A DNA stretch of 64,000 nucleotides. Origin: Rossellomorea marisflavi. Its GTDB lineage: Bacteria; Bacillota; Bacilli; Bacillales; Bacillaceae_B. Each line of letters begins with the position of its first letter. Positions within the stretch are counted from its first letter, which is position 1. The position numbers and the translations under genes were made by a program. Positions 61,365-64,000 of the stretch are shown one piece after another. The DNA lies in the NCBI GenBank assembly GCA_003667865.1, contig CP033051.1, positions 4,285,001 through 4,349,000 of the forward strand, given 5' to 3'. Below the pieces are notes generated by a model. The model was not told where the DNA came from. It ran no database searches and saw only the letters and a list, made by a program, of their open reading frames with translations.

Positions 61365-61700
61365 TTAGATTAGCGTTGAGATCCATTCTACTAGTGATTT
61401 TGTAGAGGTTGATACAAAGTTTGCAAGGTTTTTGCCTATTGATGAGAAGAAGTTAAAGGCTTTCATTTCTTCTAGTTTTTCTTTTTTTTCAGCAATGGTT
61501 TCTTTTTTTATTTCGTTACCTAGAATGGATGCTTCGATGTTACCTGATTCATTTTGCTGTATTTGGACAGGGGTTTGGAAGCTTGATTCTTTTAAGCCTT
61601 TCATCTCTAATATCCCATTGCTCGCATATTGCATACCTAATAATACTCCGATAAATAGAATTGATACTAGTGTGAGACTTTTTAACATAAATAGTTTCAA
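61365..61700 (-). CDS. yqxA: YqxA-like small membrane protein
   Basis: Protein of 111 residues with an N-terminal membrane anchor (about 5-25), a charged central stretch (EIKKETIAEKKEKLEEM) and an amphipathic C-terminal end. Its position after spoIIP matches B. subtilis yqxA (DUF3679); the function is unknown. The start is a TTG at 61700 five bases after AGGAGGGG; an in-frame ATG at 61688 is too far from that site. Confidence 0.75.
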   Translation of the reverse strand: MKLFMLKSLTLVSILFIGVLLGMQYASNGILEMKGLKESSFQTPVQIQQNESGNIEASILGNEIKKETIAEKKEKLEEMKAFNFFSSIGKNLANFVSTSTKSLVEWISTLI

Positions 61701-61735
61701 GCTAACCCCTCCTATCTAAATACATTCAGGTACCA

Positions 61736-62938
61736 TTATTGACTTGAAGCTGGAACTGTAATCTGATGATCTACTTTTTCAGCCTGCCAATAATATTCTG
61801 CAAAGATATCTGCAAAGGCTTCAGCAGATCGATCAAGCTCTTCAAATGTATTGTCTACTCCACCAAATTCAAGTAGTAGTGCATTGTTTGAAAGGTCTTG
61901 ATTGAACTTTCCGTTTGTCCCGCTTCCTTTCTTTAAGAAAACCCCACGAGATAGACCTTTGTACTTTTTCTGTAGCATATTGTGAAGTTCTGTTGCTATC
62001 TTTAAGTTCTTTTCATAATTTTGGTGCTCTCCACCTACAACAAATGCCAATTTTGCATATGATTTTCCATTTATATCAATTGTCGTGATATCTTTTCGAT
62101 GTGAGTCACGATGGATATCGATAAGGTAGATTAAATCTTTATTTGTTGTAACAGCTGCTTGAGCAATTTGCCTTGATTCTTCGTAAGCTGACCAATATTC
62201 AAGTCCCTTCTTACTTAAATTGCCGATTACATCCGTTTTATCGATAGAGGTTCCAATTCCCAGCTGTTCTAATTCACCTTTTAATTTGTCTCCAACTTTT
62301 GTCACATTGATCTTCGAGTGGTGAGCATCATCTGGATTTTTAACCCCTTTTAGATAGGGCAGATAGGACTCACGATTATGTGTAAAATACAAATGAACTG
62401 TTTTCTTTTCACCAGTTGTTAAAGGTGATTTTACTTCATCTTGGTTACTGCTATTAATTGTGTCTGTATTTTGTAAGTCTGCTTCATTTTCAACAGCAAT
62501 GGATTCCTTCGGAGGAACTGACTCATGAGGCATATTCGTAAAGTCTGTCCCTTCTCCTGCTACTAATATTTCACTATCAAATATCGAAAAGCCAGGTAGT
62601 TCTCTCCCAAGGAAACTTCTTGGGTCCTCGAACCGAACATTTGCAGCAATTTGAAAGAATATACTACTTAAGCTTGGCCATTCCTCACTTTCTAGAGAAA
62701 TACTTGAAAAGGCTCTGTTTTCTAGTTCGAATAGTGTGTACAGTGATTCTCCTGAAACATGCTCTGCTGCCTCATTTAGTGCTGTTGACATGATTCGATA
62801 TTCTGGTTTCAGTGATGTAAGGATTCCCGAAATTGAAAAGATCGAGAGTAAGCTTACTAGGAAAATGAGAAGCCCTTTTAGAATTGTTGACATATTGATT
62901 GCTAGGACGTAATTGGAATGTTGTTTTAACGACTTCAC
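61736..62938 (-). CDS. spoIIP: Stage II sporulation protein SpoIIP, peptidoglycan hydrolase
   Basis: Amidase/endopeptidase of the DMP engulfment complex, about 400 residues. It has one membrane anchor near 20-42, an outside linker, and a C-terminal amidase domain. Zinc-site motifs are YFTHNRESYLP, IDIHRDSHRKD and the catalytic LLLEFGGVD. It removes septal peptidoglycan as the mother cell engulfs the forespore. The GTG at 62938 has AAAGGGTGG upstream; an alternative GTG three codons earlier overlaps that site. Confidence 0.93.
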   Translation of the reverse strand: MKSLKQHSNYVLAINMSTILKGLLIFLVSLLSIFSISGILTSLKPEYRIMSTALNEAAEHVSGESLYTLFELENRAFSSISLESEEWPSLSSIFFQIAANVRFEDPRSFLGRELPGFSIFDSEILVAGEGTDFTNMPHESVPPKESIAVENEADLQNTDTINSSNQDEVKSPLTTGEKKTVHLYFTHNRESYLPYLKGVKNPDDAHHSKINVTKVGDKLKGELEQLGIGTSIDKTDVIGNLSKKGLEYWSAYEESRQIAQAAVTTNKDLIYLIDIHRDSHRKDITTIDINGKSYAKLAFVVGGEHQNYEKNLKIATELHNMLQKKYKGLSRGVFLKKGSGTNGKFNQDLSNNALLLEFGGVDNTFEELDRSAEAFADIFAEYYWQAEKVDHQITVPASSQ

Positions 62939-62947
62939 TAGTTCCAC

Positions 62948-63308
62948 CCTTTCTACTCTACTCTTTTACAGTCTATGAATTTGATAGAGAGAGTAGAACT
63001 AGTAATGTGATCTTTGATTGATTTGGTATAGTACATAATGTGACACCTTGTGACTTTCTGTTTTTCTATTAATAGCCCGTTGCTTTCCGCTCCAGGTTGC
63101 TTGCTTTCCGCGGGGTGAGCGGTGAGCCTCCTCGTCGCTTTGCTCCTGCGGGGTCTCACCCTGCTCACTATTCCCGCAGGAGTCAATCAACCTTCCGCTC
63201 CAAGCAACTCAGTAGTGTTACTAAGTTACTTTTAAAATTTTGCGTAATCTTCTTAAGGAATCGATGAAAACATTCTCAATCTTTATATAATTCATTAATA
63301 CATTAACG
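62948..63308. other. Intergenic region between gpr and spoIIP
   Basis: It holds dispersed repeat copy 6 and, next to spoIIP, about 120 AT-rich bases that should carry its sporulation promoter. I could not identify a convincing sigma-E match. Short frames within the repeat are not genes. Confidence 0.6.
63076..63208 (+). repeat. Dispersed palindromic element, copy 6 (best preserved)
   Basis: Full ends CGTTGCTTTCCGCTCC and CTTCCGCTCCAAGCAAC. Core: GCGGGGTGAGCGGTGAG, CCTCCTCGTCGCTTTGCTCC, then GGGGTCTCACCCTGCTCAC and CCCGCAGGAGTCAA. The arms GTGAGC-GGTGAG and CTCACC-CTGCTCAC pair. Confidence 0.9.
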
Positions 63309-63343
63309 AACAAGACTTCTCTTAGGTTTTGAGTAGTCTTGTT
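63309..63343 (-). terminator. Weak terminator-like hairpin after gpr
   Basis: AACAAGACT (63309-63317) pairs perfectly with AGTCTTGTT (63335-63343). There is no clear T-run. Confidence 0.5.
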
Positions 63344-63378
63344 GTCAGATCTTATAGTAGAGGACGAGTCTTTTGGTT

Positions 63379-64000
63379 TTATCTTGTTTGGTAGCCTGTG
63401 TTTTCTTGTGTGACGCTTTCGTGTAGGGCTGCGTTTATGCCGTTGGCGATTAGGTTGGCCATGTCTTCTATGAAGACGTCTACTTCTTTTGGTGTGACCA
63501 TTAGGTTGTGGCCGATTGGTGATAGGACTTCTTGTATGAGTCTTCTTTTTTCTTCATCCTCTAGTGTTCCAATCATTCCTAAGAATGTTTTACGATGCTG
63601 TTCTTCTGGTAAATCTTCTTCGGTGAATTTTTTACGTTCTCCAAAGCTAAGGCCTGCAGGAGCGAGTGAGCGCGATGGACGATTTCCTTCTTTTAATTCA
63701 CGCCCGAAGTGCTTTAATAAGAAATCAATTGTGTCACTTGTAATCGTTACAGCATCAACTACTGTTGGGACTCCGATAGCAAAAACGGGAACGCCAAGGG
63801 TATCTTTATCAAGACCTTTTCGTTTATTTCCTACACCGGACCCAGGATGAATCCCTGTATCTGATACCTGAATGGTAGAATTAACTCTCTCAATCGAACG
63901 GGATGCTAGAGCATCGATTGCTATAACAAAGTCCGGCTTTGATTTTTCAACAACACCAAAAATAATGTCACTCGTTTCAATTCCAGTTAAGCCCATAACC
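63379..64000 (-). CDS. gpr: Germination protease Gpr, C-terminal part (5' end outside the window)
   Basis: Aspartate-type protease that degrades small acid-soluble spore proteins at germination. About 207 residues of the roughly 370 are present. Visible family motifs are [41 protein letters not shown] and [11 protein letters not shown]. In B. subtilis Gpr is made as an inactive zymogen in the forespore. The neighbour spoIIP matches the B. subtilis order. Confidence 0.94.
   Translation of the reverse strand, partial: VMGLTGIETSDIIFGVVEKSKPDFVIAIDALASRSIERVNSTIQVSDTGIHPGSGVGNKRKGLDKDTLGVPVFAIGVPTVVDAVTITSDTIDFLLKHFGRELKEGNRPSRSLAPAGLSFGERKKFTEEDLPEEQHRKTFLGMIGTLEDEEKRRLIQEVLSPIGHNLMVTPKEVDVFIEDMANLIANGINAALHESVTQENTGYQTR

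Noticed and set aside
63076-63208. Short open frames across the dispersed repeats (also at 5417, 30645, 35222 and 49392)
   Set aside because: They exist because the repeat is GC-rich with few stops. Their translations do not agree between copies and no ribosome binding site is present.

Overview
The window is a low-GC Gram-positive chromosome segment from an aerobic, endospore-forming member of the Bacillaceae. Support for this comes from sporulation genes (gpr, spoIIP, yqfC, yqfD), a lipoprotein cytochrome c550 type gene, and AGGAGG-type ribosome binding sites with ATG, GTG or TTG starts. Gene order follows the Bacillus subtilis gpr to pstS region almost one to one, read on the minus strand from high to low coordinates. 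I cannot name the species.

Layout from the right end: gpr (partial), spoIIP, yqxA, lepA, hemW, then the heat-shock cluster hrcA-grpE-dnaK-dnaJ with a CIRCE operator, then prmA-rsmE-mtaB. An oligo-1,6-glucosidase gene with a LacI-type operator and deoC sit next as accessory genes. They are followed by yqeW (plus strand), rpsU-yqeY behind a long structured leader, and a sigma-W type nfeD-floA-yqfB operon in which floA carries a frameshift. Then come yqfC-yqfD-phoH-pgpH-ybeY-dgkA-cdd-era-yqzL-recO. A T-box-controlled single-chain glycyl-tRNA synthetase gene lies on the plus strand, then ccpN-ppsR and the macromolecular synthesis operon yqxD-dnaG-sigA. Next are an acyl-CoA dehydrogenase gene, cccA, trmK-yqfO, ispH, yqfQ, cshB, nfo and a YitT-family gene. 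A znuC-znuB-zur zinc-uptake operon follows, then yqfW, yqfX, ispG, yqfZ, yqgB, a Na/Pi cotransporter gene, yqgC, sodA, yqgE, pbpA and the start of pstS behind a PhoP box.

Most genes are housekeeping: translation and RNA modification, replication priming and the primary sigma factor, chaperones, envelope synthesis, the last two MEP-pathway enzymes (ispG, ispH), and phosphate and zinc supply. The window contains no phage, insertion sequence, CRISPR array or defence island.

The less ordinary content is between genes. A dispersed 110-165 bp palindromic element occurs in six recognisable copies plus two fragments, and its arms covary. There is a multi-hairpin leader upstream of rpsU, an unrecognised structured RNA candidate just downstream of sigA, and an apparent AUA start for yqxD. 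The yqfC ribosome binding site lies inside the preceding operon's terminator. A one-base frameshift interrupts floA.
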